NCBI GenBank assembly: GCA_900552385.1
Contig: URZI01000005.1
Span: 65,808-129,807, forward strand
Length of the DNA stretch: 64,000 nt
Source: an uncultured Collinsella sp.
GTDB taxonomy: Bacteria; Actinomycetota; Coriobacteriia; Coriobacteriales; Coriobacteriaceae
Direction of reading: 5' to 3'
The first letter of the stretch is position 1; every line of letters starts with the position of its first letter. A program made the translations under genes and the position numbers. Positions 1 through 8,404 of this stretch are shown piece by piece. The notes beneath the pieces are model-generated. The model was not told the origin of the DNA. It did not search any database and worked only from the letters and a program-made list of their open reading frames with translations.

Positions 1-233
1 GCGATGTCATCGGCCGAATCCTGCGTACCGGCAACGTTCACGATCACCTGGGGTTCAAGGTCGCCTGGAAACGAGCCCGGCTCGCGGACATCAACGATCA
101 GATGGCGGTAGCGCTCGTGTTCGACCGCCGCCGGCAGCAGGTCAAAGCCCACGACCTCGTGGCCCTCATCCAAAAAGCGCCGCACGCATGCGGCTCCGAT
201 ACCGCCCGAAGCGCCCGTGATCAAAACCCGCAT
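1..233 (-). CDS. Short-chain dehydrogenase/reductase, N-terminal part only
   Basis: The gene runs off the left edge, so only about 77 N-terminal residues are visible, read from the ATG at 233. They begin MRVLITGASGGIGA, the glycine-rich turn of a Rossmann fold that binds NAD(P). An acidic residue follows the second strand (VVGFD) and an NVAG motif lies near residue 66, as in classical short-chain dehydrogenases. The start lies 9 bases after the stop of the transporter gene at 243-965, so the two are probably cotranscribed. The substrate cannot be told. An NAD-dependent epimerase is the alternative, but NVAG favours the dehydrogenase family. Confidence 0.75.
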   Translation of the reverse strand, partial: MRVLITGASGGIGAACVRRFLDEGHEVVGFDLLPAAVEHERYRHLIVDVREPGSFPGDLEPQVIVNVAGTQDSADDI

Positions 234-242
234 ACTTGCTCC

Positions 243-965
243 TTAGGCGGTTGCGTGGCGCTCGAGGTACTCGGAGCCCACATTCTCGCGCTCCCAGCCG
301 CGCACGACCTTGTAGCCCACAGGGCTCAGGAAGACCTCGCACAGCAGCTCGGCAACAGCGCCCGTCAGCGAGCACATAAGGACCTGCACCCAGGTCCAAC
401 CAAAGAACGTGTGGCTCACTACAATGGCAAAGACCAGGTTGTCGATAAACTGGCCAACACCCGTGGACACATAGGAGCGGAAGGCGAAGCTCGCAAAGTT
501 ATTCTTTTTGAGCATGCGGCCGAGCGACTGGTTGAGCGTGGAGTTAACCACGGCAGAAACGAGCATTGCCAGCGAAGAGCCCAGCACCACGTACCAGGTG
601 CCGCCGATGGTGGCGTTAAGGGCAGTGTTGACCTCGATCATGCCCGTGTCGTAGTAGGCGCCCCACATGCCGGGCGTGAGCGAGCATGCCCAAAAGCACA
701 GACTCACGGCCAGGTTGACCAGCAGCGCGAGGATAGAGATTTTGATGGATGCCTTGGCGCCAAAGCGCTTGCAGATCATGTCCTGGCACAAAAACGAAAC
801 CCAGCTCACCACAAAGCCACAGTCGAGCGCCAGATACGGCAGGCTGATGAGCTCTTTGTTGGCCAGCAGGTTCATCATGATGACGCTCACGAAAAACAGC
901 GAAACCGTTGCCGCGGGAATGCTCCGCAACAGGACCTTGTAGTCCTCCATGACCTTCTTGATCAT
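243..965 (-). CDS. yhhQ: Queuosine precursor transporter, VUT/YhhQ family
   Basis: This is a 240-residue inner-membrane protein with about six hydrophobic segments. It carries the family-typical sequences VVSWVSFLCQDMICKRFGAK and FRSYVSTGVGQFIDNLVF. The VUT family (YhhQ in E. coli) imports preQ0 or preQ1, precursors of the tRNA base queuosine. The start ATG at 965 has AAAGGAG a few bases upstream. A strong promoter and a candidate preQ1 aptamer that reaches into this ribosome binding site lie just upstream, which fits the assigned substrate. The partial dehydrogenase gene follows closely. The family is secure; the exact substrate is inferred from the family. Confidence 0.85.
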   Translation of the reverse strand: MIKKVMEDYKVLLRSIPAATVSLFFVSVIMMNLLANKELISLPYLALDCGFVVSWVSFLCQDMICKRFGAKASIKISILALLVNLAVSLCFWACSLTPGMWGAYYDTGMIEVNTALNATIGGTWYVVLGSSLAMLVSAVVNSTLNQSLGRMLKKNNFASFAFRSYVSTGVGQFIDNLVFAIVVSHTFFGWTWVQVLMCSLTGAVAELLCEVFLSPVGYKVVRGWERENVGSEYLERHATA

Positions 966-971
966 TATGTA

Positions 972-1020
972 CTCCTTTGGTTTTAGGTTTAACGAGCAGG
1001 ATATCGGACCCGAACTGCTC
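972..1020 (-). promoter_or_regulatory. Candidate preQ1-I type riboswitch in the yhhQ leader
   Basis: On the minus strand the leader folds into a stem GAGCAG/CTGCTC with a loop that starts TTC and contains GGGT. A cytosine stands directly before the 3' stem strand. An A-rich tail (GTTAAACCTAAAACC) follows and runs into the AAAGGAG ribosome binding site. Loop GGT can pair with tail ACC to form an H-type pseudoknot, as in preQ1-I aptamers. The L2 region is a little longer than in the B. subtilis example. The downstream gene is a queuosine-precursor transporter, so control of translation by preQ1 would make sense. The match was made by eye only. Confidence 0.45.
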
Positions 1021-1050
1021 GGACGCCCCGGTCTTGAGACGACGGTGGGT

Positions 1051-1079
1051 ATAATAGCCGCTCACACGGCATCAGGCAA
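1051..1079 (-). promoter_or_regulatory. Sigma-70 type promoter of yhhQ
   Basis: On the minus strand TTGCCT (1079-1074) and TATTAT (1056-1051) are separated by exactly 17 bases. Transcription would start near 1044, giving a leader of about 80 bases that contains the candidate riboswitch. Confidence 0.6.
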
Positions 1080-1085
1080 GCAAAC

Positions 1086-1115
1086 GGCGCGGCAGCCCCG
1101 CAGGGCCACCGCGCC
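1086..1115 (-). terminator. Terminator-like hairpin after prfC
   Basis: The arms GGCGCGG and CCGCGCC form a G+C-rich hairpin 6 bases past the prfC stop. A clear U-run is lacking (GTTTGC follows), so it may be a weak or factor-assisted terminator. Confidence 0.45.
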
Positions 1116-1121
1116 GATGCG

Positions 1122-2735
<1,614 letters not shown>

Positions 2736-2872
2736 GCGGATCCTTTCTTGCATTGAGTGCATTACGTCGTTGTAACCGCACTATTGTAGCCGCGAAATCC
2801 CGCTCTAGGGCGCCTATCAGGACAAATTCATCAGTTGGGACCTGGGTAGCCGGCCCAATCAGTATTTACTTC

Positions 2873-2923
2873 TTGCAGAACTGTGCATAGTGTATATATA
2901 CTGTGTTTACCGGTTATATACAC
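2873..2923 (+). promoter_or_regulatory. Promoter and palindromic operator of the GntR-ABC operon
   Basis: TTGCAG (2873-2878) and TATACT (2897-2902) are 18 bases apart. The perfect inverted repeat GTGTATATA/TATATACAC (2890-2898 and 2915-2923) overlaps the -10 element. A dimeric repressor bound there would block transcription. The adjacent GntR/YtrA-type protein is the obvious candidate, which implies autoregulation. Confidence 0.6.
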
Positions 2924-2950
2924 GTGTAGCCCAACAGCTAAGGAGCCGCT

Positions 2951-3331
2951 GTGGACATCATCCTATCCAATTCGAGCGACAAGCCCATCTACGAACAGAT
3001 ATCCTCGCAGGTCAAAGCTCAAATCCTTTCGGGCGCACTCACTGCGGGAGCCAAACTCCCCAGCATCCGTGCGCTCGCGAGCGATCTTGGCGTGAGCGTC
3101 ATCACCACCAAGCGCGCCTACGCCGACCTGGAGCAGCTCGGGTTTATCTGCACCGTGCAGGGCAAGGGCTGTTTTGTCGCCGAGGGCAACCAGGAGCTCT
3201 TGCGTGAAAACCAGCTCTGTCATATCGAAGAGTTGCTTGCGAAAGCGGCGAGCCAAGCCGAAACCCTGGGCGTCACGCGCGACAAACTGCACGAGATGCT
3301 CGACCTGGTAGCCCCCGAAACCATGCAGTAG
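2951..3331 (+). CDS. GntR-family transcriptional regulator, YtrA type
   Basis: This is a 126-residue protein. A winged helix of the GntR type spans about residues 10-75 (PIYEQISSQVKAQILSG, LPSIRALASDLGVSVITTKR, GFICTVQGKGCFV). Only a short helical tail follows, as in the YtrA subfamily, which usually represses the ABC transporter genes next to it. The GTG start has AAGGAG at the normal distance. The ABC ATPase begins 23 bases downstream. The palindrome at 2890-2923 is the likely operator. The effector is unknown; in related systems these regulators answer to cell-wall antibiotics. Confidence 0.9.
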   Translation: MDIILSNSSDKPIYEQISSQVKAQILSGALTAGAKLPSIRALASDLGVSVITTKRAYADLEQLGFICTVQGKGCFVAEGNQELLRENQLCHIEELLAKAASQAETLGVTRDKLHEMLDLVAPETMQ

Positions 3332-3354
3332 CCATCTGCAAGAAAGGCTATGCC

Positions 3355-4236
3355 ATGCAAAACTTGTTAGAACTCAAAGGCATCTCACGCACTGTAAGCG
3401 ACCGCTTTTCGCTGCGCGACGTCACGCTTGCCGTGGAACCCGGCCAGATCGTCGGCTTTGTCGGTGCCAACGGTGCTGGCAAAACAACGACGATTCGAGC
3501 CGCGCTTGGGCTTATCAAACTCGATGCCGGCGAGGTGCACCTGTTTGGGCAGCGCTGTGGCGCCGACGCACCCGGTGAAGCGCAGCGCCATCTACGCTCC
3601 CGCGTCGGTCTTGTCCTGGACACGTGCCCCTTCCCCTCCACGCTCAAGGTGGGCCAGATCGAGTCGCTCGTAGGCCCGGCGTACCCCACGTGGGACCGCG
3701 AAACGTTCGCCGGATTCATCAACCGATTTGGCCTCGATCCTAAGACAAAAGTCAAGGACCTCTCCCGCGGCATGGGCATGAAACTGCAGCTTGCCTGTGC
3801 ACTCAGCCACAATGCCAAGCTGCTCGTTTTGGACGAAGCCACCGCGGGCCTCGATCCCATGGCACGCGAGGAACTGCTTGATGAGCTGCTTGCCTTTGTC
3901 GCCGACGGCCAGCACAGTGTGCTGCTCTCGAGCCACATTACGTCCGACCTCGATCGCACCGCTGATCGCGTCATCTGCATCGATAACGGCTCGATTATGT
4001 TTGACCTGCCGCGCGAGGAAATTACCGACCGCGCTGGCATCGCCCACTGCACCCAATCGCAGGCTGCCGAGCTTATGTCTTGCGTCGAAGGCGCCCGTGC
4101 CGCCCACCACGCCTATAGCGTGGACGTGCTCGTGCCCAACCGTCGCGAAACGTTCGAGGCCTTCCCCGAGATTCCCTGCGATCGGGCAACCATTGATGAC
4201 TACCTGCGCCTCACGCTGAAAGGGGCTTCGAAATGA
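3355..4236 (+). CDS. ABC transporter ATP-binding protein, YtrB/BcrA-like
   Basis: A 293-residue ATPase with Walker A GANGAGKTT, signature LSRGMGMKLQ and Walker B LLVLDEATAGLD, followed by the switch histidine in SSHIT and a C-terminal extension of about 80 residues. It should energise a membrane partner on the inner face of the membrane. The next gene overlaps it by 4 bases (ATGA), the usual arrangement for ATPase and permease. That permease is broken (see 4233-5677), so this ATPase may now lack its partner unless another permease substitutes. Confidence 0.9.
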   Translation: MQNLLELKGISRTVSDRFSLRDVTLAVEPGQIVGFVGANGAGKTTTIRAALGLIKLDAGEVHLFGQRCGADAPGEAQRHLRSRVGLVLDTCPFPSTLKVGQIESLVGPAYPTWDRETFAGFINRFGLDPKTKVKDLSRGMGMKLQLACALSHNAKLLVLDEATAGLDPMAREELLDELLAFVADGQHSVLLSSHITSDLDRTADRVICIDNGSIMFDLPREEITDRAGIAHCTQSQAAELMSCVEGARAAHHAYSVDVLVPNRRETFEAFPEIPCDRATIDDYLRLTLKGASK

Positions 4237-4568
4237 AACGCGCCTTTATGTCCGAGCTCGCCATCGTTCGTACGCTCATCCCGAGCATCACGGGCGTCGG
4301 CCTGTTCATATTCGTCGTATTGACCCTTGCCAACGCGACAGACGGCGATTCCGGCATGAGCGCCGGCGCCTGCGCGGTCAGCGCCATGTCGCCCATCATG
4401 GTCATGAGCTCGCTGGCCGGCTTCGACAATCAGAACCACCCTTAAAAAGGGTGGTTTGCTCTTAGGGTATAACCCACGGGCCCCGGGCTCGCGTCTAAAG
4501 GCGCGGGCCCGGACTTCGTCCAGGCCTAGTGCATCTTGACCCGTGGCGCGCCGGTCGAACCGGCAGCA

Positions 4569-5027
4569 TCACCCCCTCTTGAAGGGGTCCTCGTACTCCT
4601 TCACGCTCAGCTTGTCCAGCGCGATGTCGTGGGACTCCTGCTCCCTGATGTACTTGGCGATCGTCGCCTCGTTCAGGCCGACGGTGGACACGTAGTAGCC
4701 CTCCGCCCAGAACTTCCTGTTGCCGAACTTGTACTTGAGGTTGGCGTGCCTGTCGAATATCATCAGCGAGCTCTTCCCCTTCAGGTAGCCCATGACGCTC
4801 GCGACGCTGTACTTCGGCGGGATCGCCAGCAGCACGTGCACGTGGTCGGGCATCAGGTGCCCCTCGATTATCTCGATCCCCTTGTACTCGCACAGCTTCC
4901 TGAGGATCTCCCCTATGTCGCTCCTGATTTGGTTGTAGATCACTTTGCGCCTATACTTCGGCGTGAACACGACGTGGTACTTGCACATCCACTTCGTGTG
5001 GGAAAGGCTGTAGGCCTTCTGGGCCAT
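4569..5027 (-). CDS. tnpA: IS200 family transposase TnpA (copy 1)
   Basis: A 152-residue Y1 transposase of the HUH class. It has the metal-binding HVH in LMPDHVHVLLAIP and a catalytic tyrosine candidate near residue 124 in YYVSTVGLNEATIAKYIREQ. It cuts and rejoins single-stranded DNA through a phosphotyrosine link. The start at 5027 (MAQKAYSLS) gives the usual IS200 length; the longer reading frame extends into the structured leader. It is intact and close in sequence to the copy at 62788-63258. No tnpB accompanies it. Confidence 0.9.
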   Translation of the reverse strand: MAQKAYSLSHTKWMCKYHVVFTPKYRRKVIYNQIRSDIGEILRKLCEYKGIEIIEGHLMPDHVHVLLAIPPKYSVASVMGYLKGKSSLMIFDRHANLKYKFGNRKFWAEGYYVSTVGLNEATIAKYIREQESHDIALDKLSVKEYEDPFKRG

Positions 5028-5053
5028 GGCGACCACCCCTTCGACTCGAATTC

Positions 5054-5076
5054 TTGACGGCCTGAACAATCGTCAA
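5054..5076 (-). promoter_or_regulatory. Hairpin in the tnpA leader, covarying between IS copies
   Basis: Stem TTGACG/CGTCAA encloses the 11-base loop GCCTGAACAAT (plus-strand reading). In copy 2 the same loop is enclosed by CTTGCG/CGCAAG, so the stem bases have changed in pairs. This points to a conserved structure in the leader of the tnpA transcript or in the transposon DNA. Confidence 0.5.
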
Positions 5077-5767
5077 TATCGGTCGGAGGGGTGGCTTTGT
5101 AAAGCCGTTTGTCTCCACCCGCGTAGCGGGTGGTTTAAAGCTGGCCGCTGCGCGGCCAGCGGACTAAAGTCTTGAATCAAAACGGATGGGAGCGCTATCG
5201 GGCAACGCTGCCGTTCTCGCGCAAAGACATCATCTGCGCACGCTACCTGTGCATTATTGCTTTCTCGGCCGTCATGGCATGCGCCGCCGTGCTTTTGAAC
5301 ATCATCGCCCTTCCGTTCTTCGATCACACGGGCATTCCCTCGACGGGACAGACCGTCTTTGAGATCACAATAGCCTCCGCCGCATCGATGCTCATCTCCC
5401 TCATGATGGTGTTTTGGCACAGCCGCTGTTCTTTCGATTTGGACACATGGAGGCGCTGCGCCTATCCCTTGGCCTGTTTGCCCTGTTTGGCTGCGGCACC
5501 ATGGCCACGCTGAGCTCCTCCAACCCCATCAGCAACTGGCTCATGTCGATTGCCGGAGCGAATCCCGATCCTGCCGTCCTTGGCTGTCTGTGCGCAGGAA
5601 TTGCCGTGCTGGCCCTCGCGCTATGCGCAATCAGCTGCACCGTCAGCACCAAGGTTTATCGAGTACGCGACCTGTAGCCACGCGCGTCTCAATCCGCGAA
5701 GGACGCGATCGCCGCCCCTCCCTGCAAATCCGTGGCAAACGGCATGGCCCCGGCGCGCGCTACCGTG

Positions 5768-7072
5768 CTACTTGCGCAGCGGCTTGGGCAGTGGAATGCC
5801 GGCGGCGATAACGGCGGCGATGATCATGCAGACGATACCCTTGAGTGGGAAGCACATGAGCAGCAGGCCCACGACCATGACCGGCTGACGCATGACGGCG
5901 CCCATCGTCGATGCCGTGCAGACGGCGACGCAAAAGACCGGATCGGCGCCGGTGATGATGGCAAGGCCGTAGCCCAGGCTTACGCCCGAGAAGATAACCG
6001 GGAAGAAGTGGCCGCCGCGCCAACCAAGGTTGATGAGGGCAGGCGTCAGCATGGCCTTGACAAGACCGGTCGCGATAAGCACGCCGGCGGGAATGGTCAG
6101 ATAGGTTTCCATGAGCACGTCGGCCTGGGTCTCGCCGGCAAACATGGTGTAGGGCAGGACTGTGCCGCAGATGGCGAGCGCCAGACCGGCCAGCATGGCT
6201 TTGACGACAGGGCGCGCCCCCATTGCATGAGCAAGCGCTTCGCTCGCTTGCTCAGAGACAAAGTACAACCAGCCGCAGACGGTACCGACCAGTGCCAGGG
6301 GGATGAGCCAGGTAAGCTCCAGGTTGCCCACCACGGCAGCCTCGAACCTCGGCATACCCATGCCGCCGCCCATGAGCTGGCCGAGCAGCAGGTAGGTGCC
6401 CAGGCCGCCAGCAATCGCGATGCCGTAAACCACGGTCTTTTGCGCCTTGGGCAGCCTGATGTTGATCTCACCGGATTCGGAATCCTCGCCATCGCCGGCA
6501 CCCTGGCCGTCAGCACTTCCGGCAAGCGGCGCCACAAAGCCAAACACGGGCGCGGTAAAGAGCGCCGTCAGGGCAGCCTGGGTGCCCAGCAGCGTGAGCT
6601 CCCTAAACTCGGCGCCAAAGCGACGCATACGGTCGCCGACCCAGCTGCACAGACCTGCGATAACGCCGGTCAGACCGGCCTCCGGTCCAATACTTCCACC
6701 AAACAGCAGCGGCAGCAATGCCGCGAGCGAAAGCTTGCCCAGGTTGTCGTACGGGTAGCGCCCGTCTTGCTTAACCTTTGCCATCACCTGGTTGAGGTCA
6801 TCGGTCTTGATGCCCGTCATCTTTTCGTACAGGCCAATCACCAAGCCGCCCAACAGGCAAACGAAAAACGGGTACGGCAAAAAGCCAAACGGGCCGCTGG
6901 CGAGTTCGGGCGAAGAGACACCCAGCATATGCGGGACCTCGGTCCACAAATAATCAATGCCGTGCTCCATCGCAAAGAAGAATAGCCAGACTGCGGCACC
7001 CGCGAGTGCACCGGTCACGGCAACGCTGACCAAAAACAGCGCTCGGTTCGTGGGTTTGGCAAGGCTATCCAT
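5768..7072 (-). CDS. CLC-family chloride channel/transporter
   Basis: A 434-residue polytopic membrane protein with the CLC anion-site motifs GGSIGPEAG (residues about 126-134) and GWRGGHFFPV (about 355), both read directly from the sequence. In place of a long loop it has an acidic stretch (GAGDGEDSESGE) near residue 190. CLC proteins move chloride, or exchange chloride for protons, across the membrane and often help with acid stress. It has GGGAGGA before the ATG at 7072, and TACAAT upstream could serve as a -10 element. The genes upstream encode a LOG protein and a K+ channel on the same strand. Confidence 0.9.
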   Translation of the reverse strand: MDSLAKPTNRALFLVSVAVTGALAGAAVWLFFFAMEHGIDYLWTEVPHMLGVSSPELASGPFGFLPYPFFVCLLGGLVIGLYEKMTGIKTDDLNQVMAKVKQDGRYPYDNLGKLSLAALLPLLFGGSIGPEAGLTGVIAGLCSWVGDRMRRFGAEFRELTLLGTQAALTALFTAPVFGFVAPLAGSADGQGAGDGEDSESGEINIRLPKAQKTVVYGIAIAGGLGTYLLLGQLMGGGMGMPRFEAAVVGNLELTWLIPLALVGTVCGWLYFVSEQASEALAHAMGARPVVKAMLAGLALAICGTVLPYTMFAGETQADVLMETYLTIPAGVLIATGLVKAMLTPALINLGWRGGHFFPVIFSGVSLGYGLAIITGADPVFCVAVCTASTMGAVMRQPVMVVGLLLMCFPLKGIVCMIIAAVIAAGIPLPKPLRK

Positions 7073-7197
7073 CGGGTCCTCCCGCGGTCAAAGTCGACAT
7101 AGATACGTTTTATTGTAGAGCGAGCGTTGTCCGAACGAGCCAACCATCTGCGCCGCAAACGGCACCATTGGGAGTCATAGTGGGGCAGGCTCAAGAC

Positions 7198-7731
7198 TTA
7201 TCCGTTGATAATCGAGGCAATCTCGCGCAAATCGTCGGCAAAGTAGATGCCGAGTTGGCGCCTCGAGCTCGAAAGCCCCTTATCAATCATGTGCCCGAGC
7301 AGGGCTTTGAGGTCGTTGTAGTACCCATCCAGGTTGTACAGAATGCACGGCGCACTCAGATGCCCCAACGACACGGCGGACATGACCTCGGCAATCTCCT
7401 CGAGCGTGCCCGTGCCGCCCGGAAAGGCAATGAACGCATCACCGAGCTCGATCATCTTGGCTTTGCGCTCGGCCATGTCGCTCGTCACGATGAGGTCGTC
7501 GATTCCGTCGTGTTGAAACTCTGCCTCGATAAAAAAGCTCGGCTCCACACCCGTCACATGTCCGCCTGCCTCGAGTACGCTATCGGCGAGCGCGCCCATC
7601 AGTCCCGATTTGGACCCGCCGTATACGAGCGCGTGTCCGTTGGCGCCAATCCAATTGCCCAGCTCCTGCACCGCGGGCAGAAACGCCGGGTCGTTGCCGA
7701 CGCTCGCGCCCAGGTACACCGTGATGTTCAT
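7198..7731 (-). CDS. LOG-family protein (TIGR00730), putative nucleotide phosphoribohydrolase
   Basis: A 177-residue protein with the LOG/lysine-decarboxylase-like motif PGGTGTLEE and an N-terminal nucleotide-binding fold (VYLGASVGNDPAF, LVYGGSKSGLMG). Characterised members release the base from cytokinin riboside or other nucleoside monophosphates; the bacterial role is mostly uncharacterised. I chose the ATG at 7731, 6 bases after GGGGGA, over the TTG two codons earlier. It lies 36 bases after the K+ channel gene and is probably cotranscribed with it. Confidence 0.88.
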   Translation of the reverse strand: MNITVYLGASVGNDPAFLPAVQELGNWIGANGHALVYGGSKSGLMGALADSVLEAGGHVTGVEPSFFIEAEFQHDGIDDLIVTSDMAERKAKMIELGDAFIAFPGGTGTLEEIAEVMSAVSLGHLSAPCILYNLDGYYNDLKALLGHMIDKGLSSSRRQLGIYFADDLREIASIING

Positions 7732-7767
7732 ATGCAATCCCCCTCGTCGTGACGCGCGGCACCCGTT

Positions 7768-8193
7768 CTATCGTTGCCGGCGACGGTATTCGCGCACGCG
7801 GCGCGACAGATCGGCGAGCTCATCGCGGTCGAGTTCTTCCAAATGCTCAAGATCGTCCATAAAGCGCGCCATGGTGTCCTTTTGGCGCAGCTTGATAAGC
7901 GTATTGCAGTAGTTCACCGCCACGCCCGTAAGCATGGCGATATAGAAGATACTGATGACGCTTAGGATAACGGTAATGCCGCGGGCAACCGGCGTTTCAG
8001 CGGGGATATCGCCAAAGCCAATCGTCGAGACCGTCTCAAAGCTAAACCAGAGACCATCGCCAAACGTGAGGGTCGTGGGCTCGGACAGCCAGACAGCCGT
8101 CGAGCAAAGCAGATAGAAAATAAGAAACAGGCCCGTAATGCGTGCAAAGCCAGCCTGTCGCAGCACATCGGCAAGCGTCCTGAGCTTTTTCAT
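7768..8193 (-). CDS. Two-TM potassium channel
   Basis: A 141-residue protein with two membrane helices around the pore loop. The selectivity filter TIGFGD is clear (SFETVSTIGFGDIPAET). A charged C-terminal helix (MARFMDDLEHLEELDRDELADLSRRVREYRR) follows, without an RCK domain. The start at 8193 (MKKLRTLADV) is preferred because GGAAGGGG precedes it; the frame is open further upstream into repeat DNA. It probably shares a transcript with the LOG gene. Confidence 0.88.
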   Translation of the reverse strand: MKKLRTLADVLRQAGFARITGLFLIFYLLCSTAVWLSEPTTLTFGDGLWFSFETVSTIGFGDIPAETPVARGITVILSVISIFYIAMLTGVAVNYCNTLIKLRQKDTMARFMDDLEHLEELDRDELADLSRRVREYRRRQR

Positions 8194-8262
8194 CGCGACC
8201 CCTTCCACGGACAACCAATCACGTTCGCTCGGTATTGTCCCACGCCTCCCCAGCAAACGGAA

Positions 8263-8345
8263 CTAGTCATTGGGGACGTTCTTAAATGACCAGTCAAACA
8301 AGAACGTCCCCAATGACTAGTCGTTTAAGAACGTCCCCGATGACT
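8263..8345. repeat. Palindromic GGGGACGTTCTT repeat, one full copy plus a half
   Basis: A perfect 21-bp inverted repeat (8263-8283 and 8300-8320) encloses the loop AAATGACCAGTCAAAC. A further half copy, TTTAAGAACGTCCCCGATGA, follows to 8345. The same motif recurs as a full palindrome at 19566-19613 and in decayed form near 18850. It lies in the gap between the divergent K+ channel and sensor kinase genes. Confidence 0.75.
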
Positions 8346-8404
8346 GCCGGGCGGGAGCGTTTAGCGGTACAGCTGCCGACTGGGCAGGCTGAGCTGGTAT
8401 CCTT

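Larger units (their letters stand above)
4432..5178 (-). mobile_element. IS200-type insertion sequence, copy 1
   Basis: This 747-bp element carries only tnpA. Its ends are fixed by the interrupted permease gene. The left flank ends AATC and the element ends GAATC, and joining AATC to AAAACGG restores the permease reading frame, so there is no target duplication. The left end has the hairpin CCACCC/GGGTGG and the right end the hairpins CCACCCGC/GCGGGTGG and GCTGGCCGC/GCGGCCAGC. These subterminal hairpins and the absence of inverted-repeat ends are what IS200/IS605 elements show, since they move as single-stranded DNA. Copy 2 is at 62653-63417. Confidence 0.85.
4233..5677 (+). pseudogene. ABC-2 type permease, broken by an IS and a frameshift
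   Basis: The first 66 codons (4233-4431) end inside FDNQ, where an IS200-type element enters. The sequence resumes at 5179 and, with the IS removed, reads on in frame as DNQNGWERYRATLPFSRKD, the cytoplasmic loop typical of this permease family. A second lesion follows. Near 5412 the run GTGTTTTGG shifts the frame; one extra T would restore VFLAQPLFFRFGHMEA, and the protein then ends at 5677. The restored gene would encode about 232 residues with around six membrane segments. The product is almost certainly non-functional. The homopolymer shift could be a sequencing error, but the IS could not. Confidence 0.85.

Noticed and set aside
4233..4445. The 70-codon frame as an intact small membrane protein
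   Set aside because: Its last codons come from the IS end. The rest of the permease continues in frame on the other side of the element.
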